From: Phialocephala subalpina
Lineage: Eukaryota > Ascomycota > Leotiomycetes > Helotiales > Mollisiaceae
Length of the DNA stretch: 54,223 nucleotides
Direction: 5' to 3'
Assembly: GCA_900073065.1 (NCBI GenBank)
Contig: FJOG01000094.1
Span: 9,394-63,616, forward strand
Both the position numbers and the translations under genes were made by a program. Positions 35,701 through 49,720 of this stretch are shown piece by piece. Positions within the stretch are counted from its first letter, which is position 1. Every line of letters starts with the position of its first letter. The notes under the pieces are model-generated. The model was given only the letters and a program-made list of their open reading frames with translations, ran no database searches and was not told where the DNA came from.

Positions 35701-38700
35701 TATTAAAGAGATAAACTTCCGATTGTATTTAATAAGGTCGAACTTAATTTATCCTTCGTTTGAATAGTATTTAAAAGGGAAAATTAGAAGAATATTAATA
35801 TATTATATCCCGCGGAATTTTGAAATAATAAGTTTAATAAAAGTTTTATCGAATACTATATCATTAAAATCGAAATAATAGTAATTTATATTAAAATATT
35901 TTATTTTCTATTTATTTATCTTTTTTTCGGCAAAATTATAAGTAACGTATCGCGGTTTTTTCGTCTTAAAACAAGTAATATAAATCGGAGTATTTAATTT
36001 GAAAAATATTTAAAGCAAATTATACGTAATCTTATTATACTCGAAGAGCGGGAGAAAACGCTCGATCGTAAGAATATAAATATTTTTAACGCATTTGATT
36101 AATAAATCAAAGTATTTTATAAATATTATATTAGTTTAAATAATACTTTGATGCGATTCAAACTCCGGGAAATAATAATACAAGAAATATCGCTCGATTT
36201 ATACTTGGTTTAATAGGAAATTAATTCTTACAAGAAAAGATTTATTATTAGCTTTTCTTCTATCAAATTTATACTATGAATATCCTTTAAATTTTCTCTC
36301 AAAATATCTTAAAATTCTTTCGATTTAATATCGATATAAAAAGATCAAAAAGAGTAACTTCAAATTTTATCCTATTTACTAATACCCAAATCGTAATAAA
36401 GCTATAATCGCTATAACTATATTAATAATATAATTATACGTAATAAGAATTTATATCACGGATTTTAAATCGCGAGATTACTCGCTATATTAATCGATAA
36501 ATCTCAAAAGTAATAAAGAGTACCAAAGAAAACTAATAAAGGGAATTAGTCGTAATAAAGGACGTTTATAAAGGAGATAAATTTATAAGTGAATTTATTT
36601 CCTTTATAAGTTTTGCTTATAGTAAATAGCTTACTAAAGAGTTTATCTTTATCTCGATACCAAATTTACTTTTATACGCTTCGCGAGTTACAAACATTTA
36701 TATCTTGCGAATTTTAATCGTCGCCGAAACTTTACAAAGCGGTTGGAAACTCTAATTCTTCGATTATAAACTTTTCAAGGGATTTATAAGTAATCGTTAA
36801 TAGAAATAAATCGAATAAAGGGATTATTATAAAGTAAACCTTGCAAATTAAATTATAACTCAAATTGCCTTAAGTAGTAATATTAGTTAACTAGTATTAA
36901 TTCAACGTAATACCAAATTACAAAGTATCTCAAACTCCGATATTAAACCAATCTAATTCGGTATCACGTTTTCTCGATAAATTAATCTCAAATATTAATA
37001 GAATTGAAAAGCGCATTTATTACCCATTAATTCTTCGTTTTACGCTAACCTCTAATACTTCGGTGCACCCTCTCGTTAATTTCAACGGCAATATAAAATC
37101 CACTTTGTATTTCTCTTCTTTCTAATCGATATAATCCCATGTTAAATAAAACGAAATATCCAAAAAATTGGGCGATAATACTTGATATTAAAAGGCGAAC
37201 GTAAATTATTTACATTATCGTGTATTCTAATTAATCGTTAATAAAAGTATGATTACAAAAGATCAAAAAAGAATAATTATAATTTCTTTCTCGTAAAAGC
37301 GCACGCTTATAATATTACTAAGAACGAATTATATTTAAGGCTACGAATACCAAACTTAAATATATACTTCTCTCTCCAATTAGTAACGCTCCTAGGAAAG
37401 AGGTATATTATTCTCTTCTTATTATATTATAAAGTTAACTTGAGTTAAATTTCTACAAGTTGAAATCCGAAAACGAAAACGATTATAAGAAAACAAAATC
37501 CCCTTTTTCTTTATTATTACTCCTTCTCAAAAGCGGCCGCGGGCGTCCCTTTTATAATTTACTCTCGAGGATATAATCGGCGAGAACGCAATAATTAGTA
37601 TTAATAAGAAGGAGATTAATTTACTTAAATACTAAATAAAGGAATTCCGTTAAACTAAAGAATATTTCGAATTAAAGAATAATATAAATCATTTACTTAT
37701 AAAGAAAAAGTTATTTCATAGGAAATAATCGGAAGTTGGCTCTTTTATACTTAGCTTTATTACCCCTAATAATTAAAAGCCGAAGGAAGCCAAAAGTTCC
37801 TTTTATACGCGTCCAAACTATAAAATTATCCTTATAATAAAGGGTAATTTTATAGGCAAATTCGAATTGGGCGTTATAAATAAAAGTAAAAAACTTTATC
37901 GAACTTTATTTAAGGCCGAATAATTAGTCCCTCAAAATACTCTATTTCGTAATAATTTATTCGAGGAAATTTACGAGAGTATACGAGTAAGAAATAAAGT
38001 TATAATTATTCGAGATATTTCCTTATTAATATATCCGTTCGCTTAAATCTTAAGGATATATAATACTAAACATCTTAAGCCTTTAAATGAAAGTATTAAT
38101 AAAAAGTGGAATAGTATTATATTTTATTATAATTCTCGTTTATAATTTAATTATTTTGTAAAGTTTAAACGATTTGTATTCACGGACAATTAACTCAAAA
38201 AGCTTATACCTTTCGTTGGCGAGATTACAAATACTTTTACGTCCCATTTTATAGCTACTTAGCAAATGTACTTCCCGTTCTTGACGTGCGAAGTAAAATG
38301 CGGCGCCGCGACTCTCGATATCGCCGACCAATAGAATGCTCATAATATAATACTTGTAGTAAGAAGTACGATCGAACTCTTTAGACTTATGAAACGCGAA
38401 AAGGAGTTTCACCAAGAGATACTCGCCTTTTTAATCTCGTATAATCACCGGATAATGAGAATTTATAATTATTATTTTATAATCGACGAGGAAAAAACTA
38501 CTTTTTATTGCTATTTGATTAAAGAGTTTAATTTTATAAGCGAAGAAAATAAAAACAAGTAAACCTCGTATAAATTTACTAAAAACGTTTATAATATATA
38601 AATGCCGATTCACTTAAAAAGAATCTATTCGATTTTCGATAAATTATTATCCAATTTAAATTTTGAGGTTTCGTAGTAATTTGAGCTAAATAAATCCGGA

Positions 38701-39284
38701 CTTTTATAAGGGTTAAAAAGTTATTATTTCTCTAATTAATTAAGCCATAATATTATATTTTTATTAGAGGATATAAATAATTAATTAAATCGTATTAATT
38801 CGCGAGATATTACTTTTAATATTTCCTTATTTTAAAGGATTAATAAGAAAGTATTTAAAAAGCTAAAGAAAAGAGCTCGACCCGTAGAATTATACTAGTT
38901 ACAAGACTTTGTTTGAAGATTAGAATGCTCTCAAAGTAATCGACCGTTTAAGAAAGGAAGTAAATATATAAGCGAGGCAAGGATTAAAAGTTAAAATTAT
39001 AAGCGTTTTATTAAAAGGGGAGTTTTTTTCTTCTTTTAGGGTCTGGGGAAAATTATACGATATAATAATACTAGGGATATCAATAAACGAGTAATTTATT
39101 ATATAATATATTAATTGTTTCCAATAAATATATTGCGTTTTATATTTCCTTCCGATATTAACCTCTTTATTATCTTTTATAATATTTCTCCCGCGTATTT
39201 AATCCTTTATTCTCCTTGCTTTAAACCCCGCCTCCTTATTATACTTACTCCCGCGTTGGAACTAATCAATAGAAAAATAAGGTC

Positions 39285-39350
39285 CTTTTTAAGTATTTAT
39301 TCCAAGATTTGTTTTCTTTCTTATATATTAATAAGCGTTATTCGTCTAAA
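39285..39350 (+). repeat. RIP-altered copy of the repeat at 41.15-41.21 kb
   Basis: This sequence aligns with about 41157-41211 almost base for base. It has T where the other copy has C at many positions, for example AAGATTTGTTTTC against AAGACTTGCCTTC. The two copies record the direction of mutation. Confidence 0.7.
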
Positions 39351-41034
39351 TTATCTCTTTAATATTATTATTTCTCTAAGTATTATTAATTAATTAGCTT
39401 GGCCTTTTCTTTAGCATTATTATCTCTTTAATATTATTATCTCTTTAGTATTATTATTTCTTTAGTATTATTTATATATCGATTTTATAAAATATCCCAA
39501 GAAATTATAATTATTAACGCTTAGTTTATAAAATTGAATTAGTATTTTTATATAGCGATAATATAATTTATATAACGTTATAAAGTCAAGCGCTTATTAA
39601 TAAGGTTTCAATTAATTAAAAAAGGGAAAAGAATAATTTAAAATAGGAAAATCGTAAGTATATAATCCTTTGGATTTAATTAGAATATAATCTAAGAATA
39701 TAATTCAAATAATTAAAGTTATTTTAAAAGCAATTTAATAAGCTTTAGCAATTTACCCACTTTGATAAAAAGGAGTTATAATAATAAAATATAAATAGAT
39801 TTAAATTAATATTTCTAACAAATTATAATACTAAGTTCTTATAAGCTTTTTAAAGGATTATCCCTCGGGTATACTCGCAAAAAACGAATTCCAAAAGATT
39901 TACTACTAATTTTTTCCTTTCGGAGATCCCTTTTTATTTGCTAATTATATTTTTAATATTTTTAATAATAATAATTCCAATTTAATTAATTTCAAAAAGT
40001 TTACCGTTATATTTAATATTACAAATAGCGGGAAAATGGAAAATAAACTCGATTTAACCTTCCAATTCTATGATATTAATAGTAATAAAAAGATTAATTA
40101 TAACGAGATATTAATTATTATCGAAATAATTTATAAAATAGTATATTTTTATTTTCCGTTTCGAATTAAAGCAAGGTTATATGATTTATACCCTTAATTT
40201 ACGTTTTGTTCTCGTAATTTGTATATAACTAATATGAATACTTTAGGTCGGATCTATGGTTAAACTTTTTACCAACGAAAATACTCCCGAGAAGTATATT
40301 AAAAAAGATTTTCCGTATAATGGACAAGGATAAGAATAATAGTTTAAATATAAAAGAATTTAAGGAGGGAAATAAACGCGACGAAATTATTATATTAGTA
40401 TTATTTCTTTACGATAACCTCGTTTAATTTCTCTGATTTAACGTTTCGAGCGAATTAAATTAAATTAAAATAAATCGAGATTTTAAATAAAGAAATAAGA
40501 ATTTATTTATATTTTCGTTTCTTTATTATTATTTGCTTTATTTACTAGGAAGATAATATTAATAAAGAATATACAATATATAAAATACTTACGAGGACTT
40601 TATTTTATTGCTTTTAATTTTATATCTTGATTTCAAATGATATTACTTTGTAAGCAAAGATATTATTCGCCCAAAAGTAAATTGCTCCGGAACTCGACTT
40701 TGATTTTCTTAAATCTGCAAAATTTACCATATTAATATTATAATATATATTAGTTAAAAAACGCAAATTATTATTATATATTATAATCGAATAATTTCTA
40801 TTAATAAACAAATATTACTTTTTATTACTTCTTATAATACCATTGAAAATATTATGCCTATCTTATAACTTCTTAATATAATCCTCCAATAATTCCCTTT
40901 GGCGCTTAATAAATAATAGTTCGAAGGCAATAATTTTATCTTCCGTATTCGATATAATATTTATAACGACGGGCGAGAAGATCTTCCCGAGCCTACGCAC
41001 GATATATCGCTCGGTTTATTTTAATAGATATCAA

Positions 41035-41290
41035 CGAACAAGTGCGCACTAAGAGCCGCTTATCCACTTGCGGGAGGAAGCCTAATCGCCTCTAGGCCGG
41101 ACCATGTTCCAGCGCGTACATATTGCGGGTCGAGTCCTACCTAGGAACTTGCCAAAGATCCACTCCCAAGACTTGCCTTCTTTCTTGTATACTAATAAGC
41201 GCTACTCGACTAAATCTAACTATCGACTATACTTGCTCGTGTACGAACGTCTCTCGTCCTCGCTCGAACATCCGTATCGTCGCTATTAAA
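41035..41290 (+). repeat. Less-mutated repeat copy within the AT-rich block
   Basis: About 250 bp of near-normal base composition surrounded by AT-rich DNA. Part of it (41157-41211) is the better-preserved partner of 39285-39350. Short open frames here (41104-41289 and 41123-41311) follow from the higher GC and show no domain. Confidence 0.6.
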
Positions 41291-41639
41291 ATCAAGATCG
41301 CTATCGCTTAAATTACCGTTATCATCGAAATTAAACGGCTTACTCCTTTGCGAGATAATGGCCTTAATATTAACGGTTATACCATATTAAAATTGGATAC
41401 GCATAGCCCTATAAATAGGATTTGCCTTTGTAATAACCAACGCAATTATTCCCTTGGACGAGAGTCGGTATAATATATACTAGCGAAGCTAATTAAGAGG
41501 AATAAGTATTACTCTAGCGGTTTAATGAGAAAGTCGTTAATTTGTCCAATATAATCGACGCATTCGATAAATCGGGCAATTATCGTTATTATTATATTCC
41601 TTTTCCCTTAATACTTCCATTTTCACCTCGTGCTCTTAT

Positions 41640-41760
41640 CTTCCGTAATATAAAGCCTCGCATCAAATTCGGAACCCAATCCACCAAATAATAAACCTTA
41701 TTATCAATATACTCCTTACTAGTAATATTATGAAATTCCCGTTTACGATAAGCGTTTTAC
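41640..41760 (+). repeat. Dispersed repeat, copy 1
   Basis: This aligns with 42785-42900, sharing blocks such as ATTATGAAATTCCCGTTTA and TAAGCGTTTT in the same order. Copy 2 is more AT-rich at aligned sites. Confidence 0.65.
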
Positions 41761-42784
41761 GTCTAATAAACTATCGGGTGCATATTCCACGAAATCGAAG
41801 ATAATACTTATCAATCTCGAGTTGCGTAGTTAATAAAGCCTCGGTAAATACTAAGCGGAGTTTCCGCCGCTTTACAAGTCGTAAATCCTCGATATTATGG
41901 TTTTCCTCTTTTATCGCCTTTATTTTTACCTCTTATTACTATTATTGCTCTTATGGCCCCCCCTCCTAATTTTAATTATCTAATGGAAAACTATATCCTA
42001 ATTCCTTTAATCTATTATAACTTATTCTATTTTGATTATATACCTAATTAATCCGAGGGTATAATAACTTAATAAAGCGGCAAAGAAACCTCGGAAGAAT
42101 TAAGAATAATCGATAACGATTTCTCCTATTCTTCGAAAGCTAATAATATATCCCTTTCAAGTTCAAAGATATTTTCCTTCTTATTTTCTCCTTTATTATC
42201 CTTATCCAATAATTCAAATAGAGAATAAGCCCTAGCCCTAATATATTTCGCGTAATTCTATTATTATTTTTATATAAGTTAATCTAATTATATAATGGTT
42301 TAAAAATACGAAAATAAAACTATTAATAAATTTTCTCGCGCTTTTTAATTTAATTAATTATAGTATTTATTATAATAAATTAGGCGGTATTAATAAGGAA
42401 TTATATTAATTTTTTAATAAATAAGAAAATTAAACGTTCGTATATACTTATTAATAATCTCGATAATAATTATAATTATAATATTGGTAATATGGTTAAA
42501 ATCCTATGGAATTAGAAAACTTTTAATAAATCGAGTTTTATTTTCTCTTTAAAGCGGCCATATTATTCAAACGACTTTTAGAGTTAAAAATCCCTTCGAA
42601 AGTCATTGGGCTTTCGATAATATTATATTAACTTCCGTGGCTTTCTTCGCTACCTTTTCTATTATATCTTATTTGTGGCTTTAAATCCCTTCCATCGATC
42701 GGAACTTTCTTTTTTCCATTTCTCTTTTTGCGCTTAATATTATATTTCAAAGCGGCTAATTAAAGGCTATATTTATACTTTTCG

Positions 42785-42900
42785 CAATATATAACCGCGT
42801 ATTAAAATCGGAACTTAATCTATTAGATAATATATTTCGTTATTAATATACTCTTTACTAATAATATTATGAAATTCCCGTTTATAATAAGCGTTTTCAA
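42785..42900 (+). repeat. Dispersed repeat, copy 2
   Basis: This is the partner of 41640-41760, with T or A replacing C or G at many sites. Same orientation, about 1.1 kb apart. Confidence 0.65.
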
Positions 42901-45652
42901 TTTGCGCGACGTAATATAGCCTTACGTAATCTCAAAGATTCTTAGTACTCTCGGTTATAATAGCGCTTACTCCGAAGTAATATTATAATGGAAATTAGTA
43001 AAATTTATCGTTATTATTATCGTTGGCCGAATTGCTATCGTTAATCTAAGGGTCGATATCCTAAATTAGACTGGAAGTACTATTAGACTCGATCGAAGTA
43101 CTATTTTTTACCGTTCGATAAAATCCATAACTAAAAGCGAATAATAATTATTAAGACGTATAATAAGTTTTGTAACGCTTTGATTAATATCGCTATAATA
43201 TATAAACGAATTTACATATATATTAGTTTTATTTATTCCTATTCACTATTAATATAATCGTACTTAAATTACTATTTCGAGACTTTGATTTAAATCGTTT
43301 TAATCGTTTGCCCTCAAATATACTCTCGTTATTACTCTCGTCCGAAGTTCCGCCTTCGCCGCTATTATTACCATTAATAAGTACCAACGAACTACTTGCG
43401 CAACTCGTCAAATATATACTTAATATTAAGGAAATTATATTAACCCTCGCCCCTTCTCCGTTTTATATTAATTCGCCGCCTTATAAATTAAAGAGAATTA
43501 GAGTTTAACGTATTACTTTTTGCAAACTCTTTCTTTAACACCAAGCTATTGGTTTAACTAATAGTGGCGTCCGTATACGGGTTAATAATATGGTTATTAT
43601 TGTATTTAATTATAGAGTTAACTTCTTATTCTTCGAAAAAAGTATTAATATCGCCAAAAATAAAATCGAAGTCGCTCAAAGGATTATTATCGATAGTACT
43701 ATTCTCTATAATATCAATTAGCTTTACGCCTTGATTTTTGCCTACTATATAATTCAACCTACCCGTGAATTCAACTTGGCTATAGCTAGTCTCTCCGCCA
43801 AGAGTATCTTAATTTGCAGCACCGCCGCTAAGAGAGACTTCAGCGCTTAAGATAGATATAAGATCTTAGATCCCTCGCCTCGCCGGTTCACTTGCAATAG
43901 TCTTATAGACGTTGTTATATCTACTTTTCTCATTAGCTCTATAAGTATTACCAGGAGTTTCCGCAATCGATGATTATAGCACTTTCTCAGACAAAACGCC
44001 CAGCTCACTTTATTGCTTGCTGCGATGAGCACTAAGCTGCTTGTCGACGCTGGAGCGTTCGTGCTTACTGTTGTACTACCGTTTCGTTGGGACGTATTCG
44101 TAAGGGATGACCTTTAAAGAAGCTATTAGAGGTGAGGATAGAAGCAAAAAGGAGATTTTGAATGGAAGCTCTACAAATTCTCCCGTTCAACCTATTGGCA
44201 AGTAGCTCTCTTATATATGTCCTTCAAAGCAGCTCCCCTACTAGTTCTCTAACACCGGGTCGGTTCCTGCAAATCCTGCTCTACTTCAGCCCCTCAAATC
44301 CTGCTCTGCCCCTCCAATCTGCCGATATCTCCTTAGAAATTCCTCATTGGTAGTGTGATCCGCGGAAATAATTGCATTGCATGATCCAACTTCAAGAAAT
44401 CCCGCATATAATTGCACCGATCGCAGCTTCATATCTCGATCGACGGGAAAATGGAGGAGGCGCAAACGGGCAAAGAATACGCAATCTCAAGGGAGATATC
44501 ACCGGATCTTAGTCTATCCGTGAACCAAAGTCTAGCCAAGCGTGCAGAATAATGGGAATGCCTGCTCTGCCTCTCCTCGTATCTAGCAGGCTTTAGTGCT
44601 AAGCCCTCGTAAAAAGGCGAATCAAGTCCACAGGGCCAGCTTTACTCTTGACGCTGGGTTTCGGCGGATCCTACAAAAACCCCCCTCCCCAGTCCAGTAT
44701 TGCGGCTTCATGTATGCCGGTCGATAACTCCTCTAAAAGTCGCTTAAAATAATAGTAAAACCGAGAGATTTGCGCGCAGCAAGCCAACTGATCAAGAAAC
44801 TCGTACTCTAAAGCACGGAATCCTATGCCAACTGAACCAAATTCTGCTCGGCCGCGCCAGCCCATCTCCACCGCATCCTCCACGTCAGGTAGAGACGCCA
44901 ATCGCTTGTAACTCTGAAATTGCACTAGCGTTAGAAATCCGCGACTTATTAGTCAGATAAGGCGGGCCAACAGTACTATCGACCTGCAGATCTGGCCAGC
45001 TGCCCCACTCATACACACCGAGCCCGCTGTCGTCGCCCAAGGCACTCCCCCCTTCTTATTGCATTGCCACGTCATCACGGATCCGGCACGGCCGCCGTCG
45101 CAGAAGTGCTTGGAATTCAATAGACCATCTCGACTAAACCCCCCGTATTCAAACGCTCGACTCCGTCCAATCCAAACCAGAGTACGCTTGCCAACGCAAG
45201 CAGAGAGCCTTGCAAGAAGCCTGCTAAAAGTCTGGGCGGCAAGTGAAGGATTCTGACTGTCGGTGCAGTAGTGGCTAAGGAAGGAAACCTTATAGACGAG
45301 TGCAATGCATCACGATCTCGGGCGACGAGGAGAATTGGGCTGCGCCTTCGAGCTGCCCAGCTGTAAGAGCGTCGGTGAGGCCGAGTTCAATTGGGCAAAG
45401 ATTGTCAGCAATAAAGCAGAGTTTGATACCTGCAAGTAGAGAAGAGAAGGGAACTCACAACGCTGCGAGTAAATCGGAGGGCAAGTCAAGCCCTGCGATT
45501 TGGAGATTTAAAAGAGCAGTACAAGTGTTAGCGCCGGATTGAAGTGAGGCCGAGACGAGCGGGGTAATGAAAGTGGTCAAAGCTAGGAGCTAAAAAAGGT
45601 TGGAAAAGTCGTAAGTGAGGAAAGAGCAGCAATGGAAGTGGGAAGCAGCGCA

Positions 45653-45661
45653 GGATTTATA
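45653..45661 (-). promoter_or_regulatory. TATA-like box on the minus strand
   Basis: TATAAATCC lies about 50-100 bases upstream of the coding-like minus-strand frame that starts near 45.58 kb. It is the clearest TATA-like element in the GC-normal island. No ATG is found in the expected place, so the promoter may belong to a broken gene. Confidence 0.3.
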
Positions 45662-45737
45662 CACGGAGCTTAAAGGGGTTACCCGCTAGCGGTCGCGCAG
45701 CTGACGTCTCCAAGCGGCAGGGCCGTCAAGCGAGAAA

Positions 45738-45774
45738 TTCCCTGATCAGGACCCCCCCATTTCCTGATAGGGAA
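45738..45774. repeat. Near-perfect inverted repeat at the island edge
   Basis: TTCCCTGATCAGG at 45738-45750 and CCTGATAGGGAA at 45763-45774 are inverted copies with one bulged base, around a 12-bp centre with a C7 run. It lies only about ten bases before the AT-rich block begins, so it may mark a transposon end or excision site. Confidence 0.6.
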
Positions 45775-48700
45775 TCACCGACATGAATAATACTTAAAAA
45801 GTATTATATAAATAACTTTACTTATCTTTTTCTTACTAAAAAAACTCTTCTCACACTCGAGCAAATTTACTCCAATTATTAATTCTTATAGCGTAACTTT
45901 AACCGTTAATTTTATTACTTTTAAAGTATTTTCCAAAACTCGTTTAATATATATCTCGATATCCCTAATTGAGATTATTACTCGTCCGTTTTCGATCAGC
46001 CTAATAATACTATTTTTTTCTCTCAAATAAACTTCTAAAAAATTTATTATTCTTTTGTAAATTTTATAAATTAATTTAATTATTATATTATTTATTTAAT
46101 TTTAACTTAAGTCTAAATACTAATCGAGGCTTTTATAATTCATCGGATCGTCCTAAATTCATTCTTATAATTCTCCTCGAGTATTTTATTAAATAAACTT
46201 TTTTTTTTACTTTTTCAAACCGCAAACCAATCGCAAACCTAATTATAATCTTAATTGCAATTTCAACTCGAATTTATTACTCAATTTACGGCTCTAATTC
46301 TATTATAACCGCTTTATTAACTTCTTTAAGCCTCTCGGGCTTTATTTACCAACTTATTTTTCTAATTCCTTTTTATTTAATCTCAAGAGAACCTTCGAGT
46401 TATCTAAGTAAAATATACTCCGATTAAACTTCTAATAATCGAGCTTTTAATCGAATCCTTAATAATCGAACTCTTTATTTTTTCCTTATTAAAACCTCCC
46501 TTCTCCTCCTTATCCTCAAAACCTCCCCATTCTCCTCCTCGCAAAACTAACTCCTCTATTAGCCTTAAATTCCTTAGCGCCCCCTCGAAACCTATCGATA
46601 ATACTCTAAGATTATTTACTCGCTTTTAACCCTATCGAAATTACTATTTAAAACCCAATTTATAATTTTAATCATTCGAAGTTATTTTTATATTCTCGGA
46701 TTTATAATCTTTATAATAACTAAAGAAAAATCATTTAATTTAACTTTAAATATAATTTTTTAATTCGAAGATAATAAGTTTAATTAATTCGATTTTAATT
46801 ACTATATAAATAAAACTTTAATAATAAGTAATTTAATTTCAATTTTATAATAATCTCTCGAATTTAATTACCTCTTTTTTATTTTAAATCTAAAAAAAGA
46901 TACTATTATAATCAAGCGAAATATTTACGCTAAAAAAGTAAAAAATTATAATATTTTAAAAGTAATTTACGATAAATTTTTCTTTGTTTAACTCGAGAAA
47001 TAAACTCGAGTTTATATAATAATCTAAAATAAATATAATTATTTAAATCTTAATAAAATTATAAATTATAAACAAGTTTATATTATAATAATTATTTTAC
47101 AAACGAATTAATCTCGAGGAAATAACAAATTAATCGAATTACTTGATAAATATTACTCGATTTATTTCTCGAATTATAAAAATATCTTTTAATATATAAG
47201 TTTTTTCTCTCGAATTAATAATAAATTAATCGATTTAAATTCGATTATAGCTTTTTATAAAGTATATTTTATTATCCGTTTTTTAAAAAACTTTAATTCG
47301 ATATTCGATTCTTTTTATAATTTTTTTTCTTTAAAATAATATTTTTATATTCGAATTTAAGAAATTAGTAATTATTTTTAATTAAATTATTTTTTAAAGT
47401 TTTTACTTAAATTTTTTTTTAAATTTATCTACTAATAACTTTTTTACGACTTTTATAATTAATAATAATTCTTATTTTCATGGTTTTATTAATTTTTGCA
47501 ATTATTATAAAAAGTTTCGCTATACGAAAACTAAATACTAAATAAAATTCTTTTAATTTAAAAAAAGTTCGATAAAAAATAATAATAAGTAGAAATATAT
47601 AAATAATAATAATAATTTCCATAAATAAAATAAAAACTTCGAATTTAATTCCGAGATTATATAAATAAAAGAAAATTTTTTCTTTAAAAATATAAATATT
47701 AGCGCTATTATAATCGGCTTTAATATTATTTATTTAGCTATTAATATTAAATCAAAAAACTATTTACTAACGAGTTTAAAAATTAAAAGATTATTTTTAA
47801 TCTTATAAACCCTCTAATTTAAATTATAAACTTTTTTTCTTAATTTAATAAACCGGTTATTTTTTCTTTAATTTACCTTTAATTACTTTAAATTATATTT
47901 TTATTTATATCGATTATTAATTCGAATCTCGCGGATTAAAAATAAATTCTCGATTTTAATACTAATTATATCTCGATTACCAAGAAACCGGACTTTATTT
48001 CTATTGTAACTATTAATTAGCTTATCTTCGATCGAAGATTTAATAAGACTAATAACTCTTTTATTACTTTTTTTTCGAATACTCTAAAATAATTAAATTA
48101 TTAATATTAAGTATATAAATTATATTACCGGGATTATAAATTATTTTACGGAGTTATAAAAAAGCGATTTTAATCGTTATAATAAAATTAATAGTTTTAT
48201 TAACTTTAAAAGTAAAAAGATAATTATCTTTATTTCGAGTTTAAATAATATATCGATTATTTTAATTTTTATTAACGTTAAATATTATTTGTTTATAAAG
48301 CTTTTTAATTTTATTTCTATTTTATAACTTTTTAATAAAAGTTTTAAAGTCTTTATAAATCGAGACTCGATCTTATAAATCGTTAATTAATATAAAATTA
48401 AAATTAATATTACCGCTAAAAATAGTTTTTAATTTCTCGATCGAGCGGATAAATAACTATTATAAGCCATTGAAATTACTAGCGCCGCCGTAACGATCTT
48501 TTTACTTCTTTTTATTACGGTTCAAACTTTTATTATTACTTTTTTTAAATTGCTTTTTTTAGTATTCTTTAATCATTACTCTACCGATAATTAACCTTTA
48601 TTAAAATTATTAGTTTCTTCGGTTTCTTTTTAAATAAATTCTTTTATTTTAATTTTTTTCTCCTTTTTTATAAGTAATATCTCGATAATATTTTATTCTT

Positions 48701-49099
48701 TTCTTTTTTTATAAATATTAATCGCTTTCTTTTTATTAATATAATTACTTTTTTAATTATTAATCGCTTTTATCAATTAATTAAACGATTTAAATAATTA
48801 CAAATATCGAGAGTATATTAAATCAAAATAAATAAACTTTTATAATATAAATAACTCGAGTATATCGGCGAATAAAACTTTAATAAACTAATTAAAATAA
48901 TTAGTAATATTAATTTCGAAGAAATTAACGGCTTTAATAATTACGATTTAATCGTTTATAAAACTTATTTGATTTAAAAAAGTAAATAAAAGTCTTATAA
49001 TTACTAAATTTAATAAGAAGAATTTTTTATAGAATTTATTTATTCTAATATTATCGATCTAATTCTTATAATCAAGTTCGAAAGCTCTTAATTTATTAT

Positions 49100-49720
49100 C
49101 ACTTTTATATGCGATAAAATTAAGTTTGCGGCAATTTATTATATTAAAATTAAAGGCCAAATTACTAATTATTTTATTTATTTTAAGAAATACTTCGAGC
49201 GTTTAAAATTAAAATATACGATTTATTACTTTTAAAACGATAATAAAAGGGAATATATCTTTAATAAACTCTAAAAAGTCTTTATAAAGAATAGTATTTT
49301 ATAGAAGGTTATCGAATTATATACTCTTAAAATAAACGATTTTATTAAATAGTTTAAATAAATTATTTAATATATTATAATTTTGATTCTTAAAGAAACT
49401 AATCTCGACTTTAAGTTTTAATTAAAAACCGTTTAATATACTATTTACACTTACGTCCGTAAATTATACTTTGCTTTATTTACCGATATAATCCCTTTCG
49501 AACTAATTTATAATCGATTTCTTCGATGTAATTATATGTATATTTTTAGCTCGATTATCTATTATAATAACCCGAGAAAACCAATGAAATTACGGGATAA
49601 AATAGCTCGAAGTATACTTATAAATTATAATAATAATTAGATTTATTATATCTTTAAACCAAACGATCAAATTATACGTAATATTATAATTAAAATCGTA
49701 AAACGGTAATAATAAAAGTA
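49100..49720 (+). pseudogene. Copia integrase core, decayed
   Basis: In one frame, through TAA/TAG codons, the order of the copia integrase core can be followed: a YFIYFKKYFERL-like segment, an Asn-Asp-Asn-Lys-Arg-Glu-Tyr block matching the usual SDNGREY, then an ELYTLKINDFIKQF-like block at the position of the catalytic Glu, and a region leading to NPRKPMKLRDK. Many Gly, Ala, Pro and Arg codons have become Asn, Thr, Ser, Leu or Lys type, as expected from C-to-T and G-to-A change. Confidence 0.75.

Larger units (their letters stand above)
24720..43750. repeat. AT-rich block of RIP-degraded repeats
   Basis: About 19 kb of very AT-rich, TA-dense DNA with stops in all frames. The left edge begins TGTAGCGG. 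In 24.72-25.2 kb the minus strand still reads as a protein-like frame with Gln-type stops; I could not assign it. A weak copia RNase H-like block on the minus strand lies near 40.62-40.81 kb (FADLRKSKSSSGAIYFW). The minus-strand frame 38140-38415 has a protein-like middle but no recognised domain. Short open frames elsewhere, such as 26651-26941, 28171-28398, 39115-39393 and 43308-43508, are AT-biased and unsupported. This is a graveyard of transposons rather than gene space. Confidence 0.75.
43751..45780. other. GC-normal island between AT-rich blocks, with gene-like scraps
   Basis: Composition returns to normal for about 2 kb. On the minus strand a TATA-like TATAAATCC lies at 45653-45661. 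Downstream of it is a frame reading ALTTFITPLVSASLQSG and ending at a GTGAGT donor near 45461-45466. Below that are further stretches of coding-like sequence in different frames (for example FIADNLCPIELGLTDA near 45.36-45.42 kb and GLGVYEWGSWPDLQVDS near 45.0 kb). These could be pieces of one broken secreted-protein gene, but I could not join them and recognise no family. Frames at 44162-44353, 44671-44925, 45059-45256, 45117-45305 and 45300-45542 are not individually supported. Confidence 0.4.
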
